Positions 34,395 to 43,600 of a stretch of DNA of 64,000 nt are shown in pieces. The stretch covers positions 37,817 through 101,816 of the forward strand of contig CAYQIV010000011.1 in NCBI GenBank assembly GCA_964417725.1, in the 5' to 3' direction. A program made the position numbers and the translations under genes. Source of the stretch: SHZI01 sp964417725. Lineage in GTDB: Bacteria; Pseudomonadota; Gammaproteobacteria; Steroidobacterales; GCA-2729495. Position 1 is the stretch's first letter. Every line of letters starts with the position of its first letter. The notes below the pieces were generated by a model that did no database searches, had not been told where the DNA came from, and saw nothing but the letters and a program-made list of their open reading frames with translations.

Positions 34395-35879
34395 TCAGGC
34401 CGGCAACCGGTCAGCGCGCAGGCTCAGTGCCTCGGCCACGTCTTCCGCGATGATCCGCTCGCGCCCCGCGAGGTCGGCGATCGTCCGCGACACGCGGCGC
34501 ACGCTGTCGAGGACCCGTGCCGAAAGAAAGAAGCGCCGCGCGGCAGCGGCCAGCAGGGCCTGCCCGGCGGCGTCGGGCGAGGCGTGGGCCTTCAGCGCCA
34601 TACCGCCGAGCTGACCGTTACGCAGCACGCCCCGGTGGCGTTGGCGGTCGATCGCGGTCAATACCCGTTCGTGCACGGGAGCCGAGGGCTCGCCCCCGGC
34701 CGCGCCGTCGAAGAGCCCCGTGCGGGTGACGGGCACGATGAGGTCGAGGCGGTCGTGGAGCGGGCCCGAGACCTTGAGTTGGTAGCGGCGTATCTGCTCG
34801 GGTGAGCAGCGGCACGGTTGCTCGGGGTCGCCGGCGAAACCACAGGGGCAGGGGTTCATCGCCGCGACCAGCTGGAAGGCGGCAGGAAATGTCACCGTGC
34901 CACCGGCTCGCGCGATGCTGACGCGACCGGTCGACAACGGCTCGCGCAGTGCCTCGGTAACCGGCCGACTGAATTCGGGCAACTCGTCGAGGAACAGCAC
35001 GCCGCGGTGGGCGAGGGAGATCTCGCCAGGCCGCGGGTTGCGCGTGCCGCCGACCATTGCTGCGGCGGAGGCCGTGTGGTGCGGTGCCCGGAATGGCGGC
35101 CTGCCGGCGCGCACCGGCAGGCCGACCAGCGAGCGCAGTGCCGCCACTTCAAGGGCCTCGTCGTCGTCGAGCGGCGGCAGCAGCCCCGGCAGCCGGCGGG
35201 CGAGCATCGTCTTGCCGGTGCCTGGCGGGCCACTGAAGAGCAGGTGATGACCGCCCGCCGCGGCGATCTCGAGTGCACGGCGGGCCTGCAGCTGGCCGTG
35301 CACGTCGGCGAGGTCTTCGTGAGCCGGCTCGCCCACCGGGCAGGCACCGCGTGGCGCGGGCAGTTCGATGTCGCCGGTGAGGTGGCGGACCACGGTGGCG
35401 AGATCCGGCGCGGTGCGGATTTCGGCGCCGCCGAGCAGGGCGGCCTCGGCGCTGCCGTTCTCGGGGATGATGATGCGCCGGCCACTGCCGGCCGCGGCGA
35501 GCAGCGCCGGCAGCATGGCGGGCACGCCGCGCAGGCTGCCGGAGAAGGCCAGTTCACCGAAGAACTCGCTGACTTGCAGAGGGCCTGCAGGCACCTGGCC
35601 GGCCGCGGCGAGGATGCCCACGGCGATGGCGAGGTCGTAGCGGCTGCCGGCCTTGGGCAGGTCGGCCGGTGCGAGGTTGACGGTGATGCGCCCGCCGGGG
35701 AACTCGAGGCCGGTCTGCTGGATCGCCGCCCGCACGCGGTCGCGGCTCTCGCGCACCGCCGTTTCGACCAGGCCGATGATGTTCAGTGCCGGCAGGCCGC
35801 CGGCGACGTGGACCTCGACGGTGACTTCGGGAGCGTTCAGCCCGATCTGGGCCCGGGTGATGACGCTCGCCAGCCGCAT
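34395..35879 (-). CDS. comM: YifB/ComM-family Mg-chelatase-like ATPase
   Basis: A 494-residue AAA+ protein of the YifB/ComM family. An N-terminal Lon-protease-like domain is followed by the AAA core with Walker A SGPPGTGKTML and Walker B VLFLDELPEF, then a zinc-like loop (NPCPCGFAGDPEQPCRC) and the C-terminal Mg-chelatase domain. ComM is a branch-migration helicase in natural transformation; many holders are not known to be competent. The ATG is at 35877-35879; the frame is open far upstream through ubiK and beyond without homology. Confidence 0.92.
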   Translation of the reverse strand: MRLASVITRAQIGLNAPEVTVEVHVAGGLPALNIIGLVETAVRESRDRVRAAIQQTGLEFPGGRITVNLAPADLPKAGSRYDLAIAVGILAAAGQVPAGPLQVSEFFGELAFSGSLRGVPAMLPALLAAAGSGRRIIIPENGSAEAALLGGAEIRTAPDLATVVRHLTGDIELPAPRGACPVGEPAHEDLADVHGQLQARRALEIAAAGGHHLLFSGPPGTGKTMLARRLPGLLPPLDDDEALEVAALRSLVGLPVRAGRPPFRAPHHTASAAAMVGGTRNPRPGEISLAHRGVLFLDELPEFSRPVTEALREPLSTGRVSIARAGGTVTFPAAFQLVAAMNPCPCGFAGDPEQPCRCSPEQIRRYQLKVSGPLHDRLDLIVPVTRTGLFDGAAGGEPSAPVHERVLTAIDRQRHRGVLRNGQLGGMALKAHASPDAAGQALLAAAARRFFLSARVLDSVRRVSRTIADLAGRERIIAEDVAEALSLRADRLPA

Positions 35880-35920
35880 GGCGCGTACCCCCGGCCTGCC
35901 GGGCCCGGTGCCGGTGGCCC

Positions 35921-36184
35921 TCAGCCCGCCGGTGGGGTGTTGCCGCCGCGGGCCGCCTCGAGGTCGCGCAGGGTTTTTTCCAGGGCGTCGAGTTTCTCGC
36001 GCGTGCGCTCGAGCACCTTGCGCTGGGTGTCGAATTCCTCGCGGGTGACAAGGTCGAGGCGGTCGAAGGCGCTGGCCAGCAGGGCGGCGAAGTTGCGTTC
36101 GAGGTCGGCCTGCAGGGCGCGGACGCCGGCAGGCACGCTGGCCGCCAGCTTGCGGGCGAGGTCTTCGATGACTTTGGCGTCCAT
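35921..36184 (-). CDS. ubiK: Ubiquinone biosynthesis accessory factor UbiK
   Basis: An 87-residue protein of the BMFP (YqiC) family. An amphipathic N-terminal helix (IEDLARKLAASVPAGV) precedes a long C-terminal coiled coil (TREEFDTQRKVLERTREKLD). UbiK with UbiJ supports aerobic ubiquinone synthesis by the soluble Ubi complex; ubiJ is also in this window, between ubiE and ubiB. It lies 41 bases upstream of yifB on the same strand, the usual arrangement, and is divergent from glnK. Confidence 0.9.
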   Translation of the reverse strand: MDAKVIEDLARKLAASVPAGVRALQADLERNFAALLASAFDRLDLVTREEFDTQRKVLERTREKLDALEKTLRDLEAARGGNTPPAG

Positions 36185-36259
36185 GTTGATTCCTGAATTT
36201 GGAGGGTGATGGGCGGCGCCGGGCGCTTGCCCTGCTTCGAACCAGACCGGGCCCGCCGC

Positions 36260-36276
36260 TGCGCCATTGTGGTGCA
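36260..36276 (+). promoter_or_regulatory. NtrC enhancer site
   Basis: TGCGCC-N5-GGTGCA matches the NtrC consensus TGCACC-N5-GGTGCA with one mismatch. It is 63 bases upstream of the sigma54 promoter of glnK-amtB. Confidence 0.65.
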
Positions 36277-36338
36277 GGCCCCTGCCGATGGCCACCGCGC
36301 ACGCCCGTGGTGACGCGGCTTCGGCAGGGTCCACGGGC

Positions 36339-36354
36339 TGGCACGCTTCGTGCT
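36339..36354 (+). promoter_or_regulatory. sigma54 promoter of glnK-amtB
   Basis: TGGCACG-N4-GTGCT matches the RpoN consensus TGGCACG-N4-TTGCW at every position but one, with the GG and GC doublets correctly spaced. The start would be near 36365, leaving a leader of about 120 bases before glnK. The rest of the 36185-36485 gap shows nothing further. Confidence 0.75.
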
Positions 36355-36485
36355 TGGCCGTGAAGGTGATCGTGCCAGCCTGTGCTTCGGCGCTCAAGCG
36401 ACGGAAGCAATGAAAGCGACGCGTAACTCGCGTTGACAAGGCGGCGATCGGGCGATTCGCCATGATCAGGCCGGGGCCATACGCC

Positions 36486-36824
36486 ATGAAGTACATCGTT
36501 GCCATCATCAAGCCCTTCAAGCTCGAGGACGTGCGTCAGGCGATCCTCGACATCGGCGTCCGTGGCGTCACCGTCACCGAGGTCAAGGGCTATGGCCGAC
36601 AGCGTGGCCACACCGAGCTGTACCGCGGCGCCGAATACGTCGTCGATTTCCTGCCCAAGACCAAGCTCGAGGTCGTCGTCGCCGACGAGATTGCCGAGCA
36701 GGTGGTCGAGGCGATCGCCAACAGCGCGCGCAGCGGCAAGATCGGCGACGGCAAGATATTCGTCAGCCACCTCGATGAAGTGGTGCGTATCCGCACCGGC
36801 GAGGTCGGCCCGGACGCCGTCTGA
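36486..36824 (+). CDS. glnK: Nitrogen regulatory protein P-II (GlnK)
   Basis: A 112-residue P-II protein. The uridylylated Tyr51 is present in the T-loop (GHTELYRGAEYVVDF), and the signature GKIFV(S) and RIRTGE near the C-terminus match. GlnK senses 2-oxoglutarate and ATP/ADP and plugs the AmtB channel when nitrogen is plentiful. ATG 36486 gives the exact family length. It is followed by amtB after 17 bases and preceded by NtrC and sigma54 sites, so it is the nitrogen-starvation paralogue, GlnK, rather than GlnB. Confidence 0.95.
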   Translation: MKYIVAIIKPFKLEDVRQAILDIGVRGVTVTEVKGYGRQRGHTELYRGAEYVVDFLPKTKLEVVVADEIAEQVVEAIANSARSGKIGDGKIFVSHLDEVVRIRTGEVGPDAV

Positions 36825-36841
36825 GTCGCCTGCCGGAACCC

Positions 36842-38191
36842 ATGTTTGCCAGGAGACCTGCCGTGACCCCAACCAGACACCTCGCCGGCCGCACGAGCCT
36901 GCCCGCGCTGCTTGCCCTGCTCCTGTTTTTTGTGCCTGCGCTGGTGCTGGCCGACGGCGTGGCGCGTCCCGACAAGGGGGATGTGGCGTGGATGATGACC
37001 TCGACGCTGCTCGTGGTGATGATGGTCGTGCCCGGGCTGGCCCTGTTCTATGGCGGCATGGTCCGGGCCAAGAACGTGCTGTCGGTGCAGATCCAGATCT
37101 TCGTCGTCTTTTCCCTGATGCTGGTGCTGTGGGTGCTGTTCGGCTACAGCCTGGCCTTCGCCGGCTCGGGGGCCTTCATCGGTGGCTTCGAGCGGGCCTT
37201 CCTGCGCGGCGTCACGGTCGATTCGGTGAGCGACACCTTCACGGAGGGCGTGGTCATCCCGGAATATGTCTTCATCGCCTTTCAGGGCACCTTCGCCGCG
37301 CTGACGCCCTGCCTCATCGTCGGCGCCTTCGCCGAACGCATGAAGTTCGCTGCGGTGCTGGTCTTCATGCTGCTGTGGTCGGTGCTCGCCTACCTGCCGG
37401 TGGCGCGCATGGTGTGGTTTTCGGAGGGCTTCCTGTTCGGCCTCGGTGCCATCGACTTCGCCGGCGGCACGGTGGTGCACATCAATGCCGGCATCGCCGG
37501 CCTGGTCTGCGCCGTGACCCTCGGCCGGCGGCTCGGCCACGGCGCCACGCCGATGCCCCCGCACAACCTGCCGATGGTGATGATCGGCGCGGCGCTGCTG
37601 TGGGTCGGCTGGTTCGGCTTCAATGTCGGGTCGAACCTCGAGGCCAACGCGTTCGCAGGTCTGGTGTTCGTCAACACGCTGCTGGCGACGGCGGCGGCGG
37701 TGGTGAGCTGGACGGTTGGCGAGTGGCTGGTGCGCGGCACGCCGACGATGCTCGGTGCCGCGTCGGGTGCGATCGCCGGCCTGGTCGCCATCACCCCGGC
37801 GTGCGGTTCGGCCGGTCCGATGGGGGCGCTGTTTCTTGGTGCCCTCGCCGGGCTCCTCTGCCTGTGGGCGGTGAGCCAGCTCAAGGCATGGTGCGGCTAC
37901 GATGACGCCCTCGATGTCTTCGGCGTGCACTGCGTCGGTGGCATCCTTGGTGCGGTCCTCACCGGTGTGCTGGTTGCGCCGTCGCTGGGCGGCACCGGCA
38001 TGGACGACTACAGCATGCTGCGCCAGACCGGGGTCCAGGTCGCCGGCGTGGTCATCACCCTCGGCTGGTCGGCGCTGGTGGCCTGGGGGGCGTGCCGGAT
38101 CGCCGAAGTGACCGTCGGCCTGCGCATCAACGAGGAGCACGAGCGCGAAGGTCTCGATACGGTCGAACACGGCGAGCGGGCTTATACCTGA
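36842..38191 (+). CDS. amtB: Ammonium transporter AmtB
   Basis: A 449-residue Amt channel with a long N-terminal region ending in a signal-like hydrophobic stretch, then about eleven helices. Family motifs include DKGDVAWMMTSTLLVVMM, LALFYGGMVR, GGTVVHINAGIAGLV with the first conserved pore His, and DVFGVHCVGGILGA with the second. It conducts ammonium under nitrogen limitation and is inhibited by GlnK. It is co-transcribed with glnK. After its stop, 121 bases precede the next ATG and contain no clear U-tract terminator. Confidence 0.95.
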   Translation: MFARRPAVTPTRHLAGRTSLPALLALLLFFVPALVLADGVARPDKGDVAWMMTSTLLVVMMVVPGLALFYGGMVRAKNVLSVQIQIFVVFSLMLVLWVLFGYSLAFAGSGAFIGGFERAFLRGVTVDSVSDTFTEGVVIPEYVFIAFQGTFAALTPCLIVGAFAERMKFAAVLVFMLLWSVLAYLPVARMVWFSEGFLFGLGAIDFAGGTVVHINAGIAGLVCAVTLGRRLGHGATPMPPHNLPMVMIGAALLWVGWFGFNVGSNLEANAFAGLVFVNTLLATAAAVVSWTVGEWLVRGTPTMLGAASGAIAGLVAITPACGSAGPMGALFLGALAGLLCLWAVSQLKAWCGYDDALDVFGVHCVGGILGAVLTGVLVAPSLGGTGMDDYSMLRQTGVQVAGVVITLGWSALVAWGACRIAEVTVGLRINEEHEREGLDTVEHGERAYT

Positions 38192-38312
38192 CCCCCGGCC
38201 GGCGGCCGCCGAACGTGAAGCGCGTCAAGCCGGCGCCGGCGATCCCGGTGGCATAATCAGCGCTCTTCCCGGCGCTGCCGGGCGGGTCATGACCGCTGCC
38301 GAGGTCGCTTCG

Positions 38313-38780
38313 ATGAAGACTGTGGCCACATTCGCCGGGTTGCTTCTGTCGTGCCTGCTGGTCCTGCCGGCCGGGGCGCAGGAAACGGTCTACAAGTGGG
38401 TGGATGCCGACGGCATCCCGCACTACAGCGACCAGCCGCCGCCGAGCATCGATGCCGAGGCGCTGCCGATCCGCTACCGGCGCACGGACCGCGCCGCCGT
38501 CCAGGCCAGCGTGCGTGAACAGGCTGACCTGCGCGTCGCCGCCAGCCAGCGGGAGGCCGATGAGGCCACCGAGGAGGAGAGCGGGGAACAGGCCCGTGAG
38601 CAGGTGCGGTCCGAGCGGCAGGCGATCTGCGAACAGGCGCGTGCGCGGGTGGCCAGCTACGAGAATGCACGCCGCCTCTACAAGCCCGGCCCGGATGGCG
38701 AGCGCATCTACCTCACCGACGAGGAACTCGACCAGGAACGTGCCGCGGCGCTCGGCGCCGTCCGGGAGTGGTGCGACTGA
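38313..38780 (+). CDS. DUF4124 periplasmic protein
   Basis: A 155-residue exported protein. The signal peptide ends near AGAQE. It is followed by VYKWVDADGIPHYSDQPPP, the short DUF4124 motif found at the N-terminus of many gammaproteobacterial envelope proteins. The rest is charged and probably a helical coiled coil. Its function is unknown. ATG 38313 gives a proper signal peptide; ATG 38289 would put eight residues in front. Confidence 0.75.
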   Translation: MKTVATFAGLLLSCLLVLPAGAQETVYKWVDADGIPHYSDQPPPSIDAEALPIRYRRTDRAAVQASVREQADLRVAASQREADEATEEESGEQAREQVRSERQAICEQARARVASYENARRLYKPGPDGERIYLTDEELDQERAAALGAVREWCD

Positions 38781-38866
38781 CCCCGTCCACGCCGCACCCG
38801 GCGTGGATGCCATTGCCGATCACTGGCAGAATGGCCGCCTGACACGCGCCCACGCGACGGCCCTTC

Positions 38867-39979
38867 ATGCAGGAAACCACCCACCAGGGTGCCGGCCCCG
38901 ACGATACGGGTACGGGACCCGCGACGCCCGCCATTCCGGCGGAGGCTGCAGCGCGTCCGCGGGCGTGGTCCACGCTCTTCGCGCTGCTTGCGCTGGCCGT
39001 CTCCGCGGCGAGCGCGGGCTATGCCTTCTGGTCGGGTCGTGCCCCGGCCACCGATCCCGGGATCGAAGCCCTCAAGGCCGACCTCGCCGCCCGCACCTCG
39101 GCGCTGGATGCGCTCGGTGCACGGCTCGACGAGCTGACCACGGCCCGCCGCAATCTCGAGGATGAATTCAGCCGCCTCGGCGGACAGTTCGCCAGCGACA
39201 GCGAGGCGCTCCAGACCCTGCCGGACCGGGTCAGCCAGATCGAACAGTCGATCGCACGCTTCGTCGGCGTCGGTGACGGCGTGCGCGCGGCCTGGCTGCT
39301 GTCGGAGGCCGAGCACTACATGCGCATCGCCAATGCCCAGCTCGGCCTTGCCGGCGATACGGGCGTGGCGCAGACGGCGCTGGCGCTGGCCGACGAAACC
39401 CTCCGTGAGCTTGCCGACCCGCGCCTCACGCCGGTGCGCAAGCGCCTCAGCCAGGAAATGCAGGCGCTGCGGGCTGTGCCCCAACCGGATGTCGAGGGCA
39501 TCGTCCTGAGCCTCGGCAACCTCGCCGACCGGCTGGAGCGCTTCCCGGCGCGGCACCGCGCCCCCGAAAGCTTTCGCGGCACACCCGCCGAAACGCCCGC
39601 CGAGCTGACCGGTACCGACAGGGCGCTGATGGCGCTGCGCAACGCGTTCCGCAGTCTGGTCAGCGTGCGCCGCACGGACGTGCCGGTCACGCCGCTGCTG
39701 CCCGAGGCCGATCACGCCCTGCTGGTGCGCAGCCTCGACATCGAGCTGCAGATCGCGCGCCTCGCCCTGATGCGCGGCGACGCCGGCATGTTCCGTCGCT
39801 CACTGGCTGCCGCCACGTCGCGCCTCGAGCAGAACTTCGACACCACCGCGCGCGAGGTGCAGGCGGCCCTCGCCACCCTGGAAGAGCTGGCCGACACAGA
39901 GCTGCCCGAAGGCCTGCCGGACATTTCCGGCTCGCTGGCGGCGTTGCTTGAGGTCACTGCAGGAGACGACGCGCGGTGA
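38867..39979 (+). CDS. hemX: HemX-family protein
   Basis: A 370-residue inner-membrane protein annotated as HemX. A short cytoplasmic head precedes one transmembrane helix near residues 35-55 (WSTLFALLALAVSAASAGYA), then a long helical domain with a coiled coil. It was formerly called a uroporphyrinogen III methyltransferase, but it lacks SAM-methylase motifs and its real role in haem synthesis is unclear. It overlaps hemY by four bases. Here hemC and hemD do not precede it, unlike the common operon. Confidence 0.85.
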   Translation: MQETTHQGAGPDDTGTGPATPAIPAEAAARPRAWSTLFALLALAVSAASAGYAFWSGRAPATDPGIEALKADLAARTSALDALGARLDELTTARRNLEDEFSRLGGQFASDSEALQTLPDRVSQIEQSIARFVGVGDGVRAAWLLSEAEHYMRIANAQLGLAGDTGVAQTALALADETLRELADPRLTPVRKRLSQEMQALRAVPQPDVEGIVLSLGNLADRLERFPARHRAPESFRGTPAETPAELTGTDRALMALRNAFRSLVSVRRTDVPVTPLLPEADHALLVRSLDIELQIARLALMRGDAGMFRRSLAAATSRLEQNFDTTAREVQAALATLEELADTELPEGLPDISGSLAALLEVTAGDDAR

Positions 39980-41214
39980 AGGCCGGCTTCGCCGTCATCC
40001 TCGTCCTCGCCGCCGGCGCGCTCGCGGCCCACCTGTTGCTGGAGGACAACGGCTATGTGCTGGTGAGCTTCCGCGGGCATGTCGTCGAGATGTCGGTGCC
40101 GGTGCTGGCCTTCCTGCTCCTTCTGGCCTACATGGCGGTGCGGCTGCTGGTGCACGTGTGGCTCGTGCCGCGCCGGCTCGGCCAGACCTGGGCGCAGCTC
40201 AAGGGCAACTATTTCGGTCGTCAGGCGACCAAGGGTTACATCGCCCTGGCCGAAGGCAAGCTCGCGCGCGGCGAGCGACTGTTGACGCGAGGTGCGCGCT
40301 TCAGCGAAACGCCGCTTCTCAGCTATCTGGCCGCCGCCCGTGCCGCGCAGATGCAGGGCGACCACGCACGCCGTGACGGCTGGCTGGACATGGCCCGCGA
40401 GCAGGTCCCGGCGGCCAGCCACGCGGTACTGCTGACCCAGGCCGAGCTGCAGCTCGAGGATGGCCAGTATGCCGAGGCCCAGGCGAGCCTGGCGCGCGTC
40501 CGCGAGATGTATCCGGACCATCCGCAGGCACTCAAACTGCTCGGTGAAGTGCATTACCGCCAGTGTGACTGGCCGGCGCTGGCCGAGCTGCTGCCGCAGA
40601 TCCGCAAGCGGGGCAACGTGCCGGCGATGATCCTCGACCGCTGGACCATCGACGCCTGCGGCCACCGGATGGCGGATGCCGGTGCTGACCGTGCCGCCCT
40701 CGACGCCGTGTGGCAGTCCACACCGCGTCACCTGCGCCGCAATCCGGAGCTCGTCGCGGCCCGCGCCCGCGGCCTGGTCGCGGCCGGTGCCGTCGAGGAG
40801 GCGGAAGGCGAGATCCGGCGGGTGCTCCGTGAGGCGCTCGATGAACCGCTGCTCGACCTCTACGGTCGCCTCGAGACAGCTGACCCGGCGGCTCACCTCA
40901 AGCGCGTCGAGGCCTGGCTTGCCGAGCATCCGGAGGACCCCGCGCTCCTGCTTGCCGCCGGCCGGGCGTGTGTCACGCACCAATTGTGGGGCAAGGCGCG
41001 CAGCTACATCGAAGCGAGCCTGTCCATCCGGCCGGCCCCGGCAGCCTGGCATGCGCTGGGCCGGCTGATGACGCGCCTCGGGGACGCCGAGGCTGCGCAT
41101 CGGGCCTTCGAACAGGGCCTGGCCCTGAGTGCTGGGGAACGTGCGGCCGTGAAGAACGGCAACGCACCTCGTCTGCCGGTGGTCCGGGGCGACAGCCACC
41201 CCACGCCGGCCTGA
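39976..41214 (+). CDS. hemY: HemY-family TPR protein
   Basis: A 412-residue protein with two N-terminal membrane helices (AVILVLAAGALAAHLLL and VPVLAFLLLLAYMAVRLL) and a cytoplasmic or periplasmic TPR-like domain. Sequences such as YIALAEGKLARGERLL and SYLAAARAAQMQGD are conserved in HemY. It is not the protoporphyrinogen oxidase of the same name in Gram-positives. GTG 39976 overlaps the hemX stop (GTGA). The 3' end converges with the ParA-like gene, 35 bases away. Confidence 0.88.
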   Translation: MKAGFAVILVLAAGALAAHLLLEDNGYVLVSFRGHVVEMSVPVLAFLLLLAYMAVRLLVHVWLVPRRLGQTWAQLKGNYFGRQATKGYIALAEGKLARGERLLTRGARFSETPLLSYLAAARAAQMQGDHARRDGWLDMAREQVPAASHAVLLTQAELQLEDGQYAEAQASLARVREMYPDHPQALKLLGEVHYRQCDWPALAELLPQIRKRGNVPAMILDRWTIDACGHRMADAGADRAALDAVWQSTPRHLRRNPELVAARARGLVAAGAVEEAEGEIRRVLREALDEPLLDLYGRLETADPAAHLKRVEAWLAEHPEDPALLLAAGRACVTHQLWGKARSYIEASLSIRPAPAAWHALGRLMTRLGDAEAAHRAFEQGLALSAGERAAVKNGNAPRLPVVRGDSHPTPA

Positions 41215-41249
41215 GCCGCTGGCCGCGTGGTGCGGCCAAGGCGGTGTAA

Positions 41250-41888
41250 TCAGGGTTGGCTGCGCTTGCTGTTGAGCCAGGAGAGCAGGGGCTTCCATTG
41301 CTCCCAGTCGGGCCAGGCGAGGTATTCCGGCAACTCGAAGACGCCCAGCCCGCGGGTGTAGGCGCGGACATAGTTCTGTGCTTCGCGCAGGCGCGTCAGG
41401 TAGGGCAGCTTGAGCTTGCCGAGGTATTCGTCGAGGTCCTGGGCGATCAGCGCCTGTTCGCGCACGCGGTTGCCGACCACGGCGATCTTGACCTCGCGCC
41501 GCTCTACCTTGCCGACGTCCATCAGTTCGTCGATGAAACGGTCGGTGGCCTGGATGTCGATGGTCGAGGGCAGCACGGGCACCACCACCGTTTCGGCGTG
41601 GCGCACGAGGTCGGTCAGTTCACGCCCGTGCGAGCGTGCCGGGGCGTCGATGATGACCACGTCCGAGGTGCGGGGCACGTTACGGAAACCGCTTTCGAAG
41701 CCGGCCACACCGGCGATGTGCGGGCGGTTTTCGGGCCGGCGGCCGAGCCAGTCGAGGCTCGAGGCCTGTTCGTCATAATCCACGAGGGCAACCTTGTGGT
41801 CCCTGCCGGCGTACCAACTCGCCAGGGACGTCGCGATGGTGCTTTTTCCGCAGCCACCCTTGGAATTCAACACCATGATGTGACGCAT
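41250..41888 (-). CDS. ParA/MinD-like ATPase
   Basis: A 212-residue deviant-Walker ATPase. The N-terminal motif SKGGCGKSTIATSLA contains the signature lysine, and the switch regions LVDYDEQASSLDW and IIDAPAR follow. No partner ParB or MinE gene lies next to it, so it is an orphan. Orphan ParA proteins position plasmids, chemosensory clusters, carboxysomes or other cargo, and the sequence alone does not say which. The ATG is at 41886-41888. It is divergent from dapF. Confidence 0.85.
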   Translation of the reverse strand: MRHIMVLNSKGGCGKSTIATSLASWYAGRDHKVALVDYDEQASSLDWLGRRPENRPHIAGVAGFESGFRNVPRTSDVVIIDAPARSHGRELTDLVRHAETVVVPVLPSTIDIQATDRFIDELMDVGKVERREVKIAVVGNRVREQALIAQDLDEYLGKLKLPYLTRLREAQNYVRAYTRGLGVFELPEYLAWPDWEQWKPLLSWLNSKRSQP

Positions 41889-42046
41889 GAAACCCTGCCC
41901 TTGTGATTGGCCGCCCCGGCGGGAGGCGACACGATAGCGGCCGATTTGACAAAAGTCTACCGCACTGGTCCGCCATCATCTCGCCGGTCGGCACGGCGGT
42001 GCTGACCTATAATCGCCGGCCTCGGCGCATCACCCGGCACCCGCGA

Positions 42047-42865
42047 ATGACGATTCCCTTCACCAAGATGCACGGCCTCGGCAATGATTTCATGGTCGTG
42101 CGCGGTGACGGGCTCGACCTGCCGGCACCGGCACGCATCCAGGCACTGGCCGACCGCCGGCGCGGTGTCGGCTTCGACCAGTTGCTGTGGCTTGAGGCGC
42201 CGTATCGGCCCGGTGACGACATCGGGTACCGGGTCTTCAATGCCGACGGCAGCGAGGCCGGCCAGTGCGGCAACGGCGCGCGCTGCATCGCGCGGCTGCT
42301 GGCCGGCGAGGGCCGTGGAATCCTGCAGCTCGGTCACGCCGGTGGCAGCCTGCGTGCCGAGGTGCACGCCGATGGTCGCGTGACGCTGGAGATGGCCGTG
42401 CCGGTATTCGACCCCCCACGCGTGCCCTTTGTCGCCGACCGGCAGGCGCCGCGCTATACGCTCGATGCCGGTGATGCGACGGTGGAGGTCGGCGTCGTCT
42501 CGATGGGCAACCCGCATGCCGTCATCGAAGTTGCATCCGTGGATGATGCGCCCGTAGCAGTGCTCGGCCCCCTGCTCGAGCGCCATGCCCGTTTTCCGCA
42601 GCGTGCTAACATCGGCTTCATGCAGGTCGTGTCCCGCAACCGCGTGCGCCTGCGGGTCCACGAGCGCGGCGCGGGTGAGACCGCCGCCTGTGGCACCGGT
42701 GCCTGTGCCGCAGTGGCCGTGGGCCGGTTGTGGCAGTGCCTCGATGCACAGGTGCGGGTCGAATTGCCGGGCGGGGTGCTCGACATCCGCTGGCAGGGGC
42801 CGGATGATCCACTCTGGATGACCGGCGAGGCGGTGACCGTCTACCAGGGAGTGATCGACGCATGA
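42047..42865 (+). CDS. dapF: Diaminopimelate epimerase
   Basis: DapF interconverts LL- and meso-diaminopimelate for lysine and peptidoglycan synthesis. The two catalytic cysteines lie in QCGNGARC and ACGTGACAA. The N-terminal KMHGLGNDF is the standard start. ATG 42047 lies 33 bases after a TATAAT (42008-42013) that is a likely -10. The product is 272 residues. The stop overlaps the next gene (ATGA). Gene order dapF-DUF484-xerC is typical of gammaproteobacteria. Confidence 0.96.
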   Translation: MTIPFTKMHGLGNDFMVVRGDGLDLPAPARIQALADRRRGVGFDQLLWLEAPYRPGDDIGYRVFNADGSEAGQCGNGARCIARLLAGEGRGILQLGHAGGSLRAEVHADGRVTLEMAVPVFDPPRVPFVADRQAPRYTLDAGDATVEVGVVSMGNPHAVIEVASVDDAPVAVLGPLLERHARFPQRANIGFMQVVSRNRVRLRVHERGAGETAACGTGACAAVAVGRLWQCLDAQVRVELPGGVLDIRWQGPDDPLWMTGEAVTVYQGVIDA

Positions 42866-43569
42866 GCACACCGAAGCCGCAGCCGGTCGCCGGTGGGGAA
42901 GCCAGCGAATCGTCCATCGTCGCCTATCTGCAGGCCCACCCCGATTTCTTCGAACACCACGCGGCCCTGCTGGCCGCCCTGCGCCTGCCGCACCAGGCCG
43001 GCGACGGTGCCGTGTCGCTGGTCGAGCGACAGGTGTCGGTGTTGCGCCAGAAGAACCTCGGGCTGGAACGCAAGCTCAAGGAGTTCATCGACGTCGCACG
43101 GGGCAACGACCAGACCGCGGCGCGCATCCACGCGCTGGCACTGCGGCTGGTCGAGGCCACCGACCGCGAGCGGGTCATCCGCGTGCTGGAGCGCGAACTG
43201 CGCGTCAGTTTCGGCGCCGACGATGCGGTGCTGGTGCTGTTCAGCGCCGATGCGGAAGGGGCGGCGAACGAGACGCGTTTCCTGCGTCTCATCGCCCGTG
43301 ACGACCCGTGCATCGCGCCATTTCGCACCTTTCTTCAATCGGGTAACCCGCGCTGTGGACAGATCCGCGACACCCAGCGCGATTTCCTTTTCGGTGCCGG
43401 CAACGTCGGTATCGGTTCGGTGGCGCTGGTACCGCTCGGGCGCGAGGCCTCACTGGGTTTTCTTGCCATCGGCAACCGCGATGCCGCGCACTTCCATCCC
43501 GGCCAGGGCCTCGAACTCCTGGTCCGGCTCGGTGAGCTTGTCGGCTGTGCGCTGAGCCGCCCGGACTGA
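42862..43569 (+). CDS. DUF484 family GAF-like protein
   Basis: A 235-residue protein of the DUF484 family, always found near dapF and xerC. The N-terminal IVAYLQAHPDFFEHH segment is diagnostic, a coiled coil follows (SLVERQVSVLRQKNLGLERK), and the C-terminal 150 residues fold like a GAF domain (VALVPLGREASLGFLAIG). The function is unknown. It overlaps dapF by four bases and precedes xerC by 31. Confidence 0.88.
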   Translation: MSTPKPQPVAGGEASESSIVAYLQAHPDFFEHHAALLAALRLPHQAGDGAVSLVERQVSVLRQKNLGLERKLKEFIDVARGNDQTAARIHALALRLVEATDRERVIRVLERELRVSFGADDAVLVLFSADAEGAANETRFLRLIARDDPCIAPFRTFLQSGNPRCGQIRDTQRDFLFGAGNVGIGSVALVPLGREASLGFLAIGNRDAAHFHPGQGLELLVRLGELVGCALSRPD

Positions 43570-43600
43570 GCCGGATCGGCCGGCGGCCACGGCGCCCGGA

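Noticed and set aside
36281..36320. Second NtrC-like site upstream of glnK
   Set aside because: CACC and GGTG half-sites are present but the spacing and flanks do not fit the consensus well enough.
34395..36872. 825-codon reading of YifB
   Set aside because: Homology begins at the ATG at 35877-35879; the upstream part crosses ubiK and glnK.
41946..42013. TTGACA at 41946 paired with TATAAT at 42008 as dapF promoter
   Set aside because: The spacing of 56 bases is far too long; only the -10 box is kept as plausible.
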